64,000 nucleotides of DNA from Lujinxingia sediminis (GCF_004005565.1 NZ_SADD01000006.1:1-64000), one strand, 5' to 3'; counted from the first letter of the stretch, positions 9,139-18,491 are shown. Notes: generated by a model not told the origin, from the letters alone. Program-made: numbers and translations.

Positions 9139-10152
9139 ATGAAGATCGATATCCACGCGCATATTCTGCCCCGGGAGTGGCCTGACCTTCGTGAACGCTA
9201 TGGCTACGGAGGGTTCATTCGTCTGGAGCATCAGTGTTCGGGATGCGCGCGTATGATGCGCGACGAGACCTTCTTTCGGGAGGTCGACCCCAACCTCTGG
9301 GATCCGGCCACACGCATCGCCGAGTGCGACGCCCACGGGGTCGACGTGCAGGTGCTCTCGACGGTGCCGGTGATGTTCAGCTACTGGGCCGAGGCCGCCG
9401 ACGCCCATGATCTCTCGAAGCTCTTAAATGACCATATCGCCTCGGTGGTCGCCGAACATCCGAAGCGTTTTGTGGGATTGGGAACGCTCCCGATGCAGGA
9501 TGTCGACCGCTCCGTTGAGGAGCTTGAGCGCGCGGTGAGCACGCTGGGGCTTGCGGGCGTTGAGATCGGCACGCATGTCAACGGCACCAACCTCGACGAC
9601 CCGCGTTTTGACCCTCTGTGGGAGGCCGCCCAGGAGCTTGATGCGGCGATCTTTGTGCATCCCTGGGATATGATGGGCATGGATCAGCTCAAGAATTACT
9701 GGCTGCCCTGGCTTGTGAGCATGCCGGCGGAGACCTCGCGCGCGATCTGCTCGCTGATGATGGGCGGGGTGCTGGAGCGCTACCCGAAGTTGCGTTTTGC
9801 GTTCGCCCACGGCGGCGGATCGTTTCCGGCGACGCTGGGTCGCATTGACTGGGGCTTTGAGGTTCGGCCGGATCTTTGCCAGGTGCGCACCGGTACGCGG
9901 CCGAGCGATCTTCTCGAGCGTATCTACCTGGATACCCTGGTGCACGACCCGGCGATGTTGCGCTTTCTTATCGCACAGCTTGGGGTCAATCGTCTGGCGC
10001 TTGGGACCGACTACCCCTTCCCCCTTGGCGAGCAGGAGCCGGGCAAACTCATTGAGTCTCTGGAGCTGAGCGCCGACGACCAGGAGCGCATGCTCTCGGG
10101 CACCGCGCTGGAGTGGCTCGGGCTGGAACGCGCGCGATTTGAGCGGAGCTAA
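9139..10152 (+). CDS. nbaD: 2-amino-3-carboxymuconate-6-semialdehyde decarboxylase (ACMSD)
   Basis: 337 residues of the amidohydrolase fold. It decarboxylates ACMS to 2-aminomuconate semialdehyde, steering tryptophan carbon away from quinolinate and NAD and into catabolism. Zinc ligands are visible: His6 and His8 (DIHAHI), His174 (FVHPWD), and Asp291 (GTDYPF); His224 lies in AHGGG. The start at ATG 9139 (MKIDIHAH) is chosen because family members begin directly at the metal motif; the frame is open further upstream, but that sequence looks non-coding. The next gene begins directly after the stop. Confidence 0.95.
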   Translation: MKIDIHAHILPREWPDLRERYGYGGFIRLEHQCSGCARMMRDETFFREVDPNLWDPATRIAECDAHGVDVQVLSTVPVMFSYWAEAADAHDLSKLLNDHIASVVAEHPKRFVGLGTLPMQDVDRSVEELERAVSTLGLAGVEIGTHVNGTNLDDPRFDPLWEAAQELDAAIFVHPWDMMGMDQLKNYWLPWLVSMPAETSRAICSLMMGGVLERYPKLRFAFAHGGGSFPATLGRIDWGFEVRPDLCQVRTGTRPSDLLERIYLDTLVHDPAMLRFLIAQLGVNRLALGTDYPFPLGEQEPGKLIESLELSADDQERMLSGTALEWLGLERARFERS

Positions 10153-10986
10153 ATGATGCGCCTGTGGGTTGAGCTCGGTGGTGTGCGGTATGAGGTGGAT
10201 GCGTTGAGCCCGGTGGAGCTCGCGCAGCCTTTGAACTTCTATGGCGAGCAGCCGCAGGCCTTTGGCCTGGGGCGAGCACAGGCCCGGGCGGTCGAAGGAG
10301 GAGACTTCGTGGGGGATGTGCGCCGGGGCGGAAGCGTCAACTGTGAGTCCATTGAGCTCATCGCTCATGGCCATGGCACCCACACCGAGGGCGTCGGCCA
10401 TATCAGCGCGGAACGCGTGCCCGTTGGTGATCTCGCCCCCGACCCGCTGCTCCCGGCAGTGCTGCTGCGTGTGACGACCCGGTCGCTTGCCGAATCCGGC
10501 GACAGTTCGCAGGGCAAAAGTGCGCCCGACGATCGCGTCATTTGCACCGCCGAGCTTCGGGCGGCTCTTTCCAGGGCAGATGTGGCACCGGCGTTTTGCC
10601 GCGCCATCGTTATCGCCACCTCGGGTCAGGGCGCCGCCGCCCCGCTCCGAGACTACTCGGCTACAAACCCCGCCTACCTCAGCGCCGAGGCTGTCGCCTG
10701 GCTGCTTGAGCAGGGGTGCGAACATCTGCTTATCGATCTTCCCTCCATCGATCGCGAAGATGACGGCGGCACCACCCCGGCCCACCGCGCCTACTTCGAA
10801 CTCGACGCAGATGCCGGACCGACCGATGCAGGCCGCCGCCGAACGATCACCGAGTTCATTGATGTGCCGAAGCCGGCATGTGAGGGGGCCTACTTCCTCT
10901 CTCTGCGCTTTGCCCGATTTGTGCTCGACGCCTCTCCCTCTCGCCCCATCCTCTACCGGGCACGTCCTTTCGACGAGACGCCCTGA
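10153..10986 (+). CDS. Cyclase-family protein, probable kynurenine formamidase
   Basis: 277 residues. The motif HGHGTHTEGVGH (72-83) matches the metal site of the cyclase/KynB family (PF04199), in a variant where the usual Asp is Glu79. A second conserved block, LLIDLPSIDREDDGG, lies near residue 195. Position between ACMSD and kynureninase supports N-formylkynurenine hydrolysis, the step missing otherwise. The variant motif makes the KynB name uncertain. It starts at an ATG immediately after the preceding TAA. Confidence 0.82.
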   Translation: MMRLWVELGGVRYEVDALSPVELAQPLNFYGEQPQAFGLGRAQARAVEGGDFVGDVRRGGSVNCESIELIAHGHGTHTEGVGHISAERVPVGDLAPDPLLPAVLLRVTTRSLAESGDSSQGKSAPDDRVICTAELRAALSRADVAPAFCRAIVIATSGQGAAAPLRDYSATNPAYLSAEAVAWLLEQGCEHLLIDLPSIDREDDGGTTPAHRAYFELDADAGPTDAGRRRTITEFIDVPKPACEGAYFLSLRFARFVLDASPSRPILYRARPFDETP

Positions 10987-10994
10987 CGCACGGT

Positions 10995-12284
10995 ATGGCG
11001 ATTTCCTCCAGTGAGACACCTATGAAGATCACCGACCTCGACTACGCTCGTCAGCTCGACCGCGAAGATCCGCTCGGCACCTTCCGTGAGCGTTTTCATA
11101 TCCCTACCGGACGCTCTGGCGAGCCGGTCCTCTACCTCTGTGGCAACTCCCTGGGGCTGCAGCCCAGGGGGGTGCAGAAGGCCCTCGGAGAAGAACTCGA
11201 GAAGTGGGCCCATCTGGGCGTCGACGGTCATTTTGCAGAGCCCAACCCCTGGTACAGCTATCACGAGATCTTCAGCAAGCCGATGGCCGCCGTCGTTGGC
11301 GCTCAGCCCGAAGAAGTGGTGGTGATGAACTCACTGACCACCAACCTGCATCTTTTGATGGTGTCCTTTTACCGCCCGAGCGCGGAGCGCTTTAAGATCC
11401 TCATTGAGGGCGGCGCGTTCCCCTCCGATCTCTATGCAGTGCAGAGTCAGGCGCGTTTTCATGGCTTTGATCCGGCCGAGACTATCGTGGAGCTTTATCC
11501 CCGCGATGGCGAGAAGACGTTGCGCGATGAGGACATCATCGACGCGATTGAGCGCGAGGGCGACGAGCTTGCGCTCGTGCTCTTCGGAGGCGTCAACTAC
11601 TACACCGGCCAGCTCTTCGATATGGGGGCCATCACCCGGGCGGGTCACCGCGCCGGGGCGATGGTGGGCTTTGACCTGGCGCACGCCGCGGGCAACGCGC
11701 CCTTGAAGTTGCACGACTGGGGCGCGGATTTTGCGGCCTGGTGCTCCTACAAATACCTCAACTCCGGGCCGGGAGGGGTGGCTGGTGTCTTTGTGCATGA
11801 GCGGCACCTGGGCCGAAACGATCTGCCCCGTTTTGAGGGCTGGTGGGGCACCGACCCGAACACCCGTTTTGAGATGGGGCCGAGCTTTGAGCCTCAGTAT
11901 GGCGCAGGGGCCTGGCAGCTGAGCAACGCGCCGATCTTGCCCATGGCGTCGTTGCGCGCCTCGCTGGAACTTTTTACCGAAGCCAGCATGGAAGCGCTGC
12001 GGGATAAGAGCGAAAAACTCACCGGCTACCTCTATGAACTCATCACTTCGATGGGGGCCGGCGCCTTTGAGGTGATCACGCCGGCCGACCCCGAGCGCCG
12101 CGGATGCCAGCTCTCAATTCTGGCGGCCGGCGACGGGGAGAGCCTGCACAAACGTCTGATGGCTGCAGATGTGGTCTGTGATTACCGTCGCCCCAACGTG
12201 ATTCGCGTGGCGCCCACGCCCCTCTACAACACCTATGAAGATGTGTGGCGTTTCTGGAAGATCCTCGAAGAGAGCGTGAGCTAA
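10995..12284 (+). CDS. kynU: Kynureninase
   Basis: 429 residues, PLP-dependent aspartate-aminotransferase fold. It cleaves kynurenine or 3-hydroxykynurenine to anthranilate or 3-hydroxyanthranilate plus alanine. The Schiff-base lysine is Lys253 in CSYKYLNSGPGG, the PLP-pairing Asp is Asp227 in GFDLAHAAG, and the N-terminal LCGNSLGL block is conserved. ATG 10995 is 8 bases after the previous stop; ATG 11022 (MKITDLDY) is a plausible alternative with a slightly better ribosome site. Confidence 0.97.
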   Translation: MAISSSETPMKITDLDYARQLDREDPLGTFRERFHIPTGRSGEPVLYLCGNSLGLQPRGVQKALGEELEKWAHLGVDGHFAEPNPWYSYHEIFSKPMAAVVGAQPEEVVVMNSLTTNLHLLMVSFYRPSAERFKILIEGGAFPSDLYAVQSQARFHGFDPAETIVELYPRDGEKTLRDEDIIDAIEREGDELALVLFGGVNYYTGQLFDMGAITRAGHRAGAMVGFDLAHAAGNAPLKLHDWGADFAAWCSYKYLNSGPGGVAGVFVHERHLGRNDLPRFEGWWGTDPNTRFEMGPSFEPQYGAGAWQLSNAPILPMASLRASLELFTEASMEALRDKSEKLTGYLYELITSMGAGAFEVITPADPERRGCQLSILAAGDGESLHKRLMAADVVCDYRRPNVIRVAPTPLYNTYEDVWRFWKILEESVS

Positions 12285-13649
12285 ATGAGTGACGTTCAGG
12301 CGTATCCCTCCTCCGGTGAGCCTCCCTGCGTGGTCGTTGGCGCTGGTCTTGCCGGCTCGTTGATGGCGATTTACATGGCGCAGCGCGGCCACAGCGTCGA
12401 GGTCTTCGAGGCGCGCCCCGATATGCGCGTACGCCAGGTCGACGGGGGACGTTCGATCAACCTGGCGCTCTCCACCCGAGGGCTCACCGCGCTGGCCGGT
12501 GTCGGGCTCGAAGAGCAGGTCCGCGAGATGTGCATTCCGATGCGCGGGCGCATGATTCACCCGGTGGAGGGGGAGCCCCATCTGCAGCCTTACGGGCGAG
12601 CCGACCAGTTCATCAACTCCATCAGCCGGCAGGGCCTCAATGAGTTGTTGATGACCACTGCGGAGGCCCACGAGCAGGTGCGATTTCATTTTGAAAAACC
12701 CTGTGTCGATGTGGACCTTGATGAGGGCGTGGCCCATTTCGAGGATCGCATAAGCAGAGAGCGCATCGCGCGTGAAGCGTCTCTGGTGATCGGCGCCGAT
12801 GGGGCGTACTCGGCGGTGCGTCAGCGCCTGCAGCGCTCCGGGCGCTACAACTACGAGCAGGCGTATCTGACCCACGGTTATAAAGAGCTCTCCATCCCGG
12901 CTGGCCCCGCTGGCGAGTTTCTGATGGAGAAGAACGCGCTGCATATCTGGCCGCGCCACGACTTCATGCTCATCGCGCTCCCGAACCTCGACGCGACCTT
13001 CACCGTTACGCTCTTTATGGCCTTTGAGGGAGAGGGGGCGAGCTTTGATGCGCTGAAGACCCGGGCCGAGGTGGACGCGTTCTTTCGGCGCGAGTTCCCC
13101 GATGCCCATGCCTTGATGCCTACCCTGACCGACGACTTCTTTGAGAACCCCACCGGAAGTCTGGTGACCATTCGCTGCTCGCCCTACCACCATGGCGATC
13201 GGGTGATGATTCTGGGAGATGCGGCCCACGCGGTGGTGCCCTTTTACGGGCAGGGAATGAACGCGGCCTTTGAGGATTGCACGGTGTTTAACGCTCTTTT
13301 GGATCGCGAGGGCGATGATTTTGGTCGTGCTGTCGCTGCGTTCACTGAGGAGCGTAAGGCCGACGCCGACGCCATCGGGCATCTGGCCCTCTACAATTAC
13401 TATGAGATGCGTTCGGCGGTGGCTTCCCCTTATTTTGTGTTTCGCAAGAGGATCGAGCGGGTGCTCCACCGATTCTTTCCGGCCTGGTGGATTCCGCTCT
13501 ACTCGATGGTCACCTTCAGCACGATGCCCTACGCCGAGGCTCGAGCGCGGGCTGCGCGCCAGGATCGTATGCTGACGGTGGGGCTCATCGCCGCGGTGGT
13601 GTTGATGGGGCTAATGATGCTGGCGCTGCTCGTGGCACTGAGCCGCTGA
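12285..13649 (+). CDS. kmo: Kynurenine 3-monooxygenase
   Basis: 454 residues, class A flavoprotein hydroxylase converting kynurenine to 3-hydroxykynurenine with NADPH and O2. The FAD-binding GAGLAG is at 19-24, the second FAD motif GDAAHAVVPFYGQGMN begins near residue 311, and the KMO-specific block DGGRSINLALSTRG is at about 54-67. Residues about 428-450 form a hydrophobic C-terminal segment, so the enzyme is probably membrane-tethered like the mitochondrial form. The gene starts on the base after the kynU stop, making a single transcript with it. Confidence 0.97.
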   Translation: MSDVQAYPSSGEPPCVVVGAGLAGSLMAIYMAQRGHSVEVFEARPDMRVRQVDGGRSINLALSTRGLTALAGVGLEEQVREMCIPMRGRMIHPVEGEPHLQPYGRADQFINSISRQGLNELLMTTAEAHEQVRFHFEKPCVDVDLDEGVAHFEDRISRERIAREASLVIGADGAYSAVRQRLQRSGRYNYEQAYLTHGYKELSIPAGPAGEFLMEKNALHIWPRHDFMLIALPNLDATFTVTLFMAFEGEGASFDALKTRAEVDAFFRREFPDAHALMPTLTDDFFENPTGSLVTIRCSPYHHGDRVMILGDAAHAVVPFYGQGMNAAFEDCTVFNALLDREGDDFGRAVAAFTEERKADADAIGHLALYNYYEMRSAVASPYFVFRKRIERVLHRFFPAWWIPLYSMVTFSTMPYAEARARAARQDRMLTVGLIAAVVLMGLMMLALLVALSR

Positions 13650-13658
13650 GGCAGGTGG

Positions 13659-13680
13659 GGCGCGGCGCAGCGCCTTCTTT
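13659..13680 (+). terminator. Possible weak terminator of the kynurenine operon
   Basis: A 5-bp GC stem (GGCGC/GCGCC) with a 6-base loop followed by TTCTTT, in the 35-base gap between convergent kmo and fadI. The stem is short, so the call rests mainly on position. Confidence 0.35.
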
Positions 13681-13684
13681 CGTA

Positions 13685-15001
13685 TCAGCGCTCCAGGACC
13701 ATGCTCAGTCCCAGGCCACCGGCTGCGCACATCGTCAGAAGCCCCAGGTTTTTATCGCGACGCTGAAGTTCGCCGGCGAGCTGGGTGATGAGGCGGGTGC
13801 CGGTGGCACCGAAGGGGTGACCGAGCGCGACCGAGCCGCCGTGGACGTTGAAGGTGTCCATATTGACCTCGCCAATCGCCTCGTCGAGGCCCAGGCCCTG
13901 GCAGAGGTCTTTGTCTTTCCAGATCTTGATGTTGGCGAGGACCTGTGCGGCAAAGGCTTCATGCATCTCCACCAGGTCCATATCGTTGAGTGAGACGCCC
14001 GCCCGCTCAAAGGCGATGGGGGTGGCCAGGGTGGGGCCGAGCAGGAGGTTGTGGCGTTGGATATCGATGCCCACCTGGGCGTAGGAGCGCACGAAAGCCA
14101 TGGGAGTGAGGCCGAGCTTTTTAGCTCGGCTCTCACGCATCAGGAGTACCGCCGAGGCGCCGTCGGTGAGCGGTGATGCGTTGGCGGCGGTGACCGTGCC
14201 GTGGCGTCGATCGAAGACGGGCTTGAGACGCGCCATGCGCTCCACGGTGGTATCGGCGCGCAGGTTGTTGTCGCGCTCAATGACCTGATCGAAGTTCTCT
14301 CCGTGCAACACTGGCATCACCTCGGGGAACGCTCCCGATTCATAGGCTGCGGCGGCGCGGTGGTGCGTGAGTTCGGCGTACGCATCCTGCTCCTGGCGAC
14401 CAATTCCATACAGCTTCGCCATATCTTCAGCCGACTCGCCCATCGACTTACCGGTGGTGGGTTCTTCGATGGCGGGTTGTTCCGGGAGCAGGTCGCCGGC
14501 TTTGATCTGAGAGAGTGCTTTGAGGCGATCCTGGAGGTTGCGCGCCCTGGAGACATCCTGCAACGCGTGACTTAAGCCCAGGCTGAAGCGGGCGCGCGCC
14601 GAACTCATCGACTCGACCCCGCCGGCGATGACAACCTCGGAGGTACCCAGCAAGAGCGCGTTGATGCCCTGAACGGCGGCATAGGCGCTGGAGGCGCAGT
14701 ACATCTGCACGGTGGACGCGGGAATATGTTTGGGAAGCTGGCTGCGCAGCACGATCTCACGGCCGACGTTGGGGCCGTCCATGGGCGCGGAGACGCAGCC
14801 AAAGATCAGCTCGTCGATGAGTTCCGGATCGATGTCGACGCGGTTGAGGAGCTCGTTGGCCACCGCGCGCCCCAGATCGGCCTCGTTCCAGTGCTTGAAG
14901 GCCGTCCAGGCGCGAGCGAAGGGAGTGCGCACGCCGGCGACGATGGCGACGCGATCGTTAGCGCCGAGCGCGGTGGGGGAGTTGGAGTTAGGTTTTGCCA
15001 T
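13685..15001 (-). CDS. fadI: Acetyl-CoA acyltransferase (3-ketoacyl-CoA thiolase), FadI type
   Basis: 438 residues, matching FadI (about 436). It cleaves 3-ketoacyl-CoA in the last step of beta-oxidation. The nucleophile Cys lies in QMYCASS, the C-terminal GSVALGHPFGATGTR carries the catalytic His, and LTMCAAGGLG carries the second Cys. ATG 15001 (MAKPNSN) is the start; the frame continues upstream but overlaps the fadJ end. It follows fadJ on the same strand with a 70-base gap, giving the two-gene trifunctional-complex operon. Confidence 0.95.
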   Translation of the reverse strand: MAKPNSNSPTALGANDRVAIVAGVRTPFARAWTAFKHWNEADLGRAVANELLNRVDIDPELIDELIFGCVSAPMDGPNVGREIVLRSQLPKHIPASTVQMYCASSAYAAVQGINALLLGTSEVVIAGGVESMSSARARFSLGLSHALQDVSRARNLQDRLKALSQIKAGDLLPEQPAIEEPTTGKSMGESAEDMAKLYGIGRQEQDAYAELTHHRAAAAYESGAFPEVMPVLHGENFDQVIERDNNLRADTTVERMARLKPVFDRRHGTVTAANASPLTDGASAVLLMRESRAKKLGLTPMAFVRSYAQVGIDIQRHNLLLGPTLATPIAFERAGVSLNDMDLVEMHEAFAAQVLANIKIWKDKDLCQGLGLDEAIGEVNMDTFNVHGGSVALGHPFGATGTRLITQLAGELQRRDKNLGLLTMCAAGGLGLSMVLER

Positions 15002-15071
15002 AATGAGGGCTCTTTGATCTTCAGAGTGGGCGTTGTCGGCGTGGCTGCGTGATGGAGAGCGATGCGCGTCT

Positions 15072-17231
15072 TCAGTCGTTGTAGAAGCGCTCCCCTTGCT
15101 CCGCCATGCGCTCGAGAATCGGGGCCGGGCGAAGTCGCTCACCATGCTGGCCAGCCAGGGTGTGCAGGGTGTCGACAACCCACCCCAGGCCCACCTCGTC
15201 GGCATGGCGGAAGATGCCGCCGCGGAAGGGGGGGAAGCCCAGTCCGAAGATCACGCCGATGTCGCCATCGCGAGGCGAACGAATGATGCCCTCATCCAGC
15301 GCGTAGGCGCACTCGTTGAGCATCGCCAGCCAGCAGCGTCGGGTGATCGTCTCGGCGTCGATATGCCGGCGCGTCGCGCCGCCGGGCAGCGCCTCGTAGA
15401 CGGAGAGGTCAGGAGCTCTGGAGTCGCCGGAGGCATAGTCGTAGAAGCCGCGTTTGTTTTTTCGCCCCTTACGCCCCTGCTCGGCGAGCACGCGGAGGCC
15501 TTCGGGGGCTTCCCAGCGTTCTTTAAAGGCTTCCTGAAGCACGTCGGCGGCCTTTAAGGCCACGTCCATGCCCACCTCATCGACGAGCTTGAGCGGCCCC
15601 ACAGGGAAGCCAAAGCGGTGCATGGCGGCGTCGATCTCCTCGATCGTGCCGCCTTCCTGCAAGAGCCAGCCCGCCTCGTTGATGTAAGCACCGATGACGC
15701 GGCTGGTGAAGAAGCCCGGGCCGTCATTCACCACAATGCAGGTCTTGCCCAGTTCTCGGCCGTAGGCCAGGGCGGTGGCCAGAGCTTTGGGCGAAGTTTT
15801 CTCGGCGCGGATGATCTCGAGCAGAGGCATTTTGTGAACGGGGCTAAAGAAGTGCATGCCCAGCACGTTTTCGGGACGCTTGCTCTTCGCGGCGATCGAC
15901 GTGATGGGGATGGTTGAGGTGTTGCTGGCGATGATCTGCTCGGTGTTCCCCAGGGCTTCAAGCTCGGCCAGGATGGCCTGCTTGAGTTCTTGCTTTTCGA
16001 AGACCGCCTCAATCACGAGCTCGCAGCGCTCAAACCCCTCGTAGGTGAGCGTGGGGGCGATGCGACCCAGTGCGATATCGGCCTGGGCTTCGGTGATTTT
16101 CTTGCGACGCGCGGCCTTTTTGAGCAGGTCATCGATGGTGTGCATGCCCCAACCCAGCCCCGGGGCGCTGGCATCTTTAAGGCGCACGGAGGTGCCGTTG
16201 TAGGCAGCCACCTGGGCGATACCTGCTCCCATCAGGCCGGCCCCGAGTACGCCCAGACGCGAGACGTGGCGAGGTTTGACTCGCCCGTCGACCACGCGGT
16301 CTTTGTTGACCTCCTGACGCATGAAAAAGATGTTCATGAGGTGTCTGGCCTCTGGCGAGCGAACAAGCTCGGTGAAGGCTTCGCCCTCAGCGCGTAGGCC
16401 CGCGTCAAAGCCCTCGGAGAAGCCGATTTCAATGACCCTGAGAGCCTTTAGCGGAGCGGGGTAGTTGCCGCCGCTCTCTTTAAGGACCTGCTCCCGGGCC
16501 CGGCTGAAGATGAGGCGCCGAGCCGGGGTGCGGGCGGCGAGTTTGACCGGGTCGTTGAGGGCTTCCTCCAGGTTCTCACCCAGGCGTGTGCCGTTGGGGG
16601 AGGCGGAGGCCAGTTTGCGGACCATTCTCCGGGAGACATCGAGCAGGATGCCCGGGTGGACGACATCGTCGACAAGGCCGAGCTTGAGGGCTTTATGGGC
16701 GTTGATCTGGCGACCGGTGAGGATCAAGTCGAGGGCCTGGGAGAGGTCAATCTGGCGAGGCAGGCGCTGGGTACCGCCGCCTCCCGGGATAAGCCCCAGC
16801 ATGACCTCGGGCAGCCCGAAGACGCTGCGCGGGTTCTCGGTGGTGATGCGTGCATCGCAGGCCAGCGCGAGCTCCAGCCCGCCGCCCAGGCAGCTGCCGT
16901 CAATGGCCGCGACCACCGGAACGCGCAGCGCTTCGAGGCGGCCCATCAGCGTCTGGCCGCGCTTGACCAGAGCGCGCAGCGCGTCGGGGTCGTGTTCATA
17001 GCCCTGCAACTCTTCGATATCGAAGCCGGCGACGAAGTTGTCGGTCTTGGCGCTGGTGATGACCACGCCTTCGATCTCTGGCGATGTTTCGAGCTCGTCG
17101 AGCAGCGCTTCAAAGCGTGCGATCATCGGGGTGGAGAGCGTGTTGACCGACTGCCCGTCGACATCGATCTCGATGTACGCCAGGCCATCTTCAATGCGAG
17201 AGCGCACAAGCGTGGGGGAGGAGGAGGCCAT
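15072..17231 (-). CDS. fadJ: Fatty-acid oxidation multifunctional alpha subunit, FadJ type
   Basis: 719 residues. An N-terminal enoyl-CoA hydratase domain (about 1-190; oxyanion-hole block DGSCLGGGLELALACD) is fused to an NAD-dependent 3-hydroxyacyl-CoA dehydrogenase. In that domain GAGLMGAGIAQ is near residue 325, and the HFFSPVHKMPLLEI block carries the catalytic His. With FadI it performs hydration, oxidation and thiolysis. ATG 17231 is preceded by GGAAGG; an in-frame TTG lies 30 bases upstream. No regulator is adjacent. Confidence 0.96.
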   Translation of the reverse strand: MASSSPTLVRSRIEDGLAYIEIDVDGQSVNTLSTPMIARFEALLDELETSPEIEGVVITSAKTDNFVAGFDIEELQGYEHDPDALRALVKRGQTLMGRLEALRVPVVAAIDGSCLGGGLELALACDARITTENPRSVFGLPEVMLGLIPGGGGTQRLPRQIDLSQALDLILTGRQINAHKALKLGLVDDVVHPGILLDVSRRMVRKLASASPNGTRLGENLEEALNDPVKLAARTPARRLIFSRAREQVLKESGGNYPAPLKALRVIEIGFSEGFDAGLRAEGEAFTELVRSPEARHLMNIFFMRQEVNKDRVVDGRVKPRHVSRLGVLGAGLMGAGIAQVAAYNGTSVRLKDASAPGLGWGMHTIDDLLKKAARRKKITEAQADIALGRIAPTLTYEGFERCELVIEAVFEKQELKQAILAELEALGNTEQIIASNTSTIPITSIAAKSKRPENVLGMHFFSPVHKMPLLEIIRAEKTSPKALATALAYGRELGKTCIVVNDGPGFFTSRVIGAYINEAGWLLQEGGTIEEIDAAMHRFGFPVGPLKLVDEVGMDVALKAADVLQEAFKERWEAPEGLRVLAEQGRKGRKNKRGFYDYASGDSRAPDLSVYEALPGGATRRHIDAETITRRCWLAMLNECAYALDEGIIRSPRDGDIGVIFGLGFPPFRGGIFRHADEVGLGWVVDTLHTLAGQHGERLRPAPILERMAEQGERFYND

Positions 17232-17286
17232 AAGCAGTGATCCTTCCAGGCAAGCATACAAGCGTTAAGCGCAGGCCGCAGACAAA

Positions 17287-17321
17287 AGAAAAGCCCCGAC
17301 CGCAGTGAATGCGAGTGGGGC
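17287..17321 (-). terminator. Terminator of ribA
   Basis: A GCCCC/GGGGC stem with an inner CGC/GCG pairing (17293-17321) is followed on the minus strand by CTTTTCTTTTG-type T richness. It lies 58 bases after the ribA stop and before the fadJ promoter region. Confidence 0.65.
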
Positions 17322-17379
17322 AATCTTTAGACACCATCAAGGCGACGACAAGTCTGCGGCAGTTAACCCGGCGAGGGGC

Positions 17380-18036
17380 TTAGAGCAGGTGGCCGCTCTT
17401 GGTGCGCTTGGTTTCCAGGTAGTTGTAGTTGTGCGGGTTGGGAATGGTCTTGATGGGGCGGCGCTCGTCGATGACGATACCGGCCTCTTCCAGTCCATCG
17501 ACCTTGGAGGGGTTGTTGGTCATCAGGACAATGCTCTCTACGCCCAGGAGCTCCAACATTTTGGCCGAGATGCTGTAGTCGCGCAGGTCATCGTCAAAGC
17601 CCAGGTGCTCGTTGGCCTCGACGGTGTCCATACCCTGATCCTGGAGGCTGTAGGCCTTGATCTTGTTGGCCAAACCGATGCCGCGGCCCTCCTGGCGCAT
17701 GTAGAGGATGATGCCGGCGTCCTGCTCGGCGATCTCTTCCAGGGCGGCGTTGAGCTGGGGGCCGCAGTCGCATTTGAGGCTGCCGAAGACGTCGCCGGTG
17801 AGGCATTCGCTATGAATGCGGGTAAGCACGCCGCGCTTTCCAGCTACGTCGCCGTGTACCACCGCGACGTGATCCTTGCCGTCGATGTCATTTTTGAAGG
17901 CCACGATGCGGAACTTCCCGTAGCGGGTGGGAAGTTCGGCGGTGGCGAAATGTTCGACGTGCACGTTCAAGGGATCGTTGGCCGAAGGGTTAGGGGGCTG
18001 AACAAAGTTGGCGGCGCTTTTTAACTTGATAGACAT
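17380..18036 (-). CDS. ribA: GTP cyclohydrolase II
   Basis: 218 residues. It opens GTP to the pyrimidine that starts riboflavin synthesis. The zinc cysteines are seen in CLTGDVFGSLKCDCGPQ, and the catalytic/GTP-binding blocks RQEGRGIGLANK and MTNNPSKV are intact. It is a stand-alone RibA with no DHBP synthase domain. ATG 18036 (MSIKLKS) is chosen; the upstream frame is a structured leader rather than coding. A convincing promoter lies about 206 bases upstream. No other rib gene is nearby. Confidence 0.96.
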   Translation of the reverse strand: MSIKLKSAANFVQPPNPSANDPLNVHVEHFATAELPTRYGKFRIVAFKNDIDGKDHVAVVHGDVAGKRGVLTRIHSECLTGDVFGSLKCDCGPQLNAALEEIAEQDAGIILYMRQEGRGIGLANKIKAYSLQDQGMDTVEANEHLGFDDDLRDYSISAKMLELLGVESIVLMTNNPSKVDGLEEAGIVIDERRPIKTIPNPHNYNYLETKRTKSGHLL

Positions 18037-18097
18037 CGAATACTCCCATCGCGCGTGATCGTCGCGGCCTCTCCATGAGGCCACCCGTAATACACAC

Positions 18098-18158
18098 CGA
18101 TTGCCGACGGCGGGCCCGGCGTCCGAGCGCAAGACCACACCTTGTGTTTCGGCAATCG
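18098..18158 (-). other. Structured leader stem of ribA
   Basis: Ten-base arms (18098-18107 with 18149-18158) pair perfectly across a 41-base interior inside the roughly 200-base untranslated leader. I could not match the conserved blocks of the FMN riboswitch, so this is reported only as a potential regulatory structure. Confidence 0.4.
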
Positions 18159-18241
18159 ACTCCGCTGACTGCCTTGCGTACGGCAGCGTAGCCGGAGGCG
18201 TTGAACATCCCGGCGCGTGCGGCCGGGCAGAGCGCCGCGCA

Positions 18242-18269
18242 ACCTTAGCGTGCGCTTGAACTCTGTCAA
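18242..18269 (-). promoter_or_regulatory. Sigma-70 promoter of ribA
   Basis: On the minus strand TTGACA (18264-18269) is followed after 16 bases by TAAGGT (18242-18247). A second TTGACA lies 15 bases further upstream, in tandem. The same -10 hexamer TAAGGT appears in the candidate rpoZ promoter. Confidence 0.6.
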
Positions 18270-18392
18270 CTCCGCCCTTGTCAACGGATGGTGGGACGGC
18301 GTTCTTCCCTGTCTGGCAAAAAAGAAGGGCGCCCCACCGGTGTTGAACGGGTTTTGAGCACCTTTATGGGAAGGTCAAGGCAGGAATGTCGG

Positions 18393-18443
18393 CCAATGAA
18401 CACCCCCGGGGTGCCCCGGGGGTGTTCATTGGGTGTTCATTGG
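18393..18443. repeat. 19-bp-arm palindrome plus adjoining direct repeat
   Basis: Arms 18393-18411 and 18414-18432 are perfect reverse complements with a 2-base loop. The right arm's GGTGTTCATTGG is then repeated directly at 18432-18443. It lies just beyond the 3' end of the Fic-like gene. The core TGTTCAT/ATGAACA also occurs on the other side of that gene near 19249 and 19298. Confidence 0.8.
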
Positions 18444-18491
18444 GAGGCGTGGAGGGGGGGAGACGGCACCAGGGGCGACGGTTGCCCGGGC

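Noticed and set aside
9424-11019. Long minus-strand frame within the kynurenine operon
   Set aside because: Shadow of the ACMSD and formamidase genes; no ribosome site or domain.
18037-18236. FMN riboswitch before ribA
   Set aside because: The leader is long and structured, but I could not find the conserved FMN-element blocks.
18393-18443. SOS/LexA box near the Fic-like gene
   Set aside because: GAAC and GTTC occur in the palindrome, but the spacing does not match a LexA site I can name, and no SOS gene is near.
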